Source: CAYWMP01 sp964459445 (GTDB lineage Bacteria; Desulfobacterota; DSM-4660; Desulfatiglandales; HGW-15). Taken from it: a DNA stretch of 5,656 bases. Position 1 is the stretch's first letter, and every line of letters starts with the position of its first letter. Where the stretch lies: assembly GCA_964459445.1 (NCBI GenBank), contig CAYWMP010000254.1, positions 1 through 5,656 on the forward strand, in the 5' to 3' direction. Positions 4,928-5,656 of this stretch are shown in pieces. The translations under genes and the position numbers were made by a program. The notes beneath the pieces are model-generated. The model was not told the origin of the DNA. It did not search any database and worked only from the letters and a program-made list of their open reading frames with translations.

Positions 4928-5656
4928 ATGGATGCTATTAAGTCGATATTAAGGTCTCAAGTCATGGGACCCTTGGCGGCGACTATTCTCGTTGCATTCT
5001 TAGTCGCAGTGACCACTGAGCGATTCCTGGAAATAAACAACCTTCGCAATCTCGCCCTGCAGGTGAGCATTGTCTCACTCATGGCGATTGGATCAACAGT
5101 CGTCATATTCATAGCCGGTATCGATCTCAGCCCCGGATCCATGGTAGCGCTTTTGACTATGGTCTTTGCCGTCACCCTAAAATTCGGAGGGGTTCCACTA
5201 CCCCTTGCGATTTTGCTGATTCTTTTGGTGGGCGCATTCATCGGAAGCATCAACGGATTTCTCACTGCCTATGTCCGAATCCCTGCCTTTATAACCACGC
5301 TTGCGGGCCTGAGCGCTTATCGGGGCATTGCATTCATGTTCCACAAGGGATCCCCCGTATTTTCCCTATCGGATACCTTAGAGAAGTTGTTTTATGGCAA
5401 GTTTCTGGGTGTGCCGATGCCGTTCTTTTATGTGGTCTTCTTTTTTGCCGTTGCCAGCTTTGTAATGCGCTACACAAGGCTCGGGCGCCGCATATATGCC
5501 GTGGGCGGTAACGCGGCCGCAGCGCAGCTCTCAGGCATAAATGTCAAAAGAATTCAAATGACGGCCTTTATCATCGCCGGCTTCATGGCCGCGGTATCGG
5601 CGATCTTGATGGCGGCAAGGCTTAATTCTGGTTCGCCCAATTATGGCGTGGGGATG
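4928..5656 (+). CDS. Sugar ABC importer permease (RbsC/BPD_transp_2 family), cut by the right edge
   Basis: The frame opens at ATG 4928 and remains open for 243 codons to the last base. RbsC-type permeases are about 320 residues, so roughly the last quarter is missing. It is very hydrophobic, with likely membrane segments near residues 13-30, 43-63, 71-86, 90-108, 163-180 and 211-230. GIDLSPGSMVAL (64-75) is a hallmark of this family. The cytoplasmic loop GRRIYAVGGNAAAAQLSGI (186-204) is the region that contacts the ATPase. It forms the membrane channel with the neighbouring binding protein and ATPase. AAGGA (4911-4915) lies 12 bases before the ATG, rather far. An in-frame TGA at 4922-4924 rules out an earlier start, and the overlapping ATG at 4932 is out of frame. 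The next in-frame Met is residue 13. Confidence 0.92.
   Translation, partial: MDAIKSILRSQVMGPLAATILVAFLVAVTTERFLEINNLRNLALQVSIVSLMAIGSTVVIFIAGIDLSPGSMVALLTMVFAVTLKFGGVPLPLAILLILLVGAFIGSINGFLTAYVRIPAFITTLAGLSAYRGIAFMFHKGSPVFSLSDTLEKLFYGKFLGVPMPFFYVVFFFAVASFVMRYTRLGRRIYAVGGNAAAAQLSGINVKRIQMTAFIIAGFMAAVSAILMAARLNSGSPNYGVGM

Overview
The window looks like a bacterial chromosomal locus for taking up and breaking down a sugar or sugar acid. Base composition is moderate in GC. The genes have clear Shine-Dalgarno sites, and the control regions are AT-rich with sigma-70-like promoters. The organism is probably a Gram-negative bacterium, because the ABC importer's binding protein carries an ordinary signal peptide with no lipobox. 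A palindromic intergenic repeat resembles ones I associate with sulfate-reducing Desulfobacterota (Desulfobacteraceae-like), but that placement is from memory and weak.

Layout. Positions 1-108 hold the N-terminus of an unrecognised gene that runs leftward off the window, with a plausible promoter and overlapping inverted repeat at 177-208. Positions 269-922 (minus strand) encode a class I 2-keto-3-deoxy-phospho-sugar-acid aldolase (Eda/DgoA family). Positions 923-1329 are a divergent control region. It contains a 142-bp imperfect palindrome with 15-bp terminal inverted repeats (934-1075), a leftward promoter directly abutting it (1076-1103), an inverted repeat (1097-1134), and a rightward promoter overlapped by a perfect 24-bp palindrome (1192-1215). 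From 1330 to the right edge there is a plus-strand operon: an SMP-30/gluconolactonase-family lactonase, a periplasmic sugar-binding protein, a tandem-domain sugar ABC ATPase (RbsA/MglA type), and an RbsC-type permease that is cut off by the window end.

How they fit together (inference). The binding protein, ATPase and permease import a monosaccharide or related compound. The lactonase would open a sugar lactone made by a dehydrogenase outside the window. The aldolase would cleave a 2-keto-3-deoxy-6-phospho-sugar acid to pyruvate and glyceraldehyde 3-phosphate. The dehydrogenase, dehydratase and kinase needed to connect these steps are not in the window. Two active-site positions of the aldolase resemble E. 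coli DgoA (the galactonate pathway) more than E. coli Eda, so a galacto-configured substrate is a reasonable first hypothesis. No rRNA, tRNA, CRISPR array, transposase or integrase gene is visible. No entirely new system is evident. The least ordinary parts are the palindromic element forming the aldolase leader and the strong palindromic operator on the transport operon.
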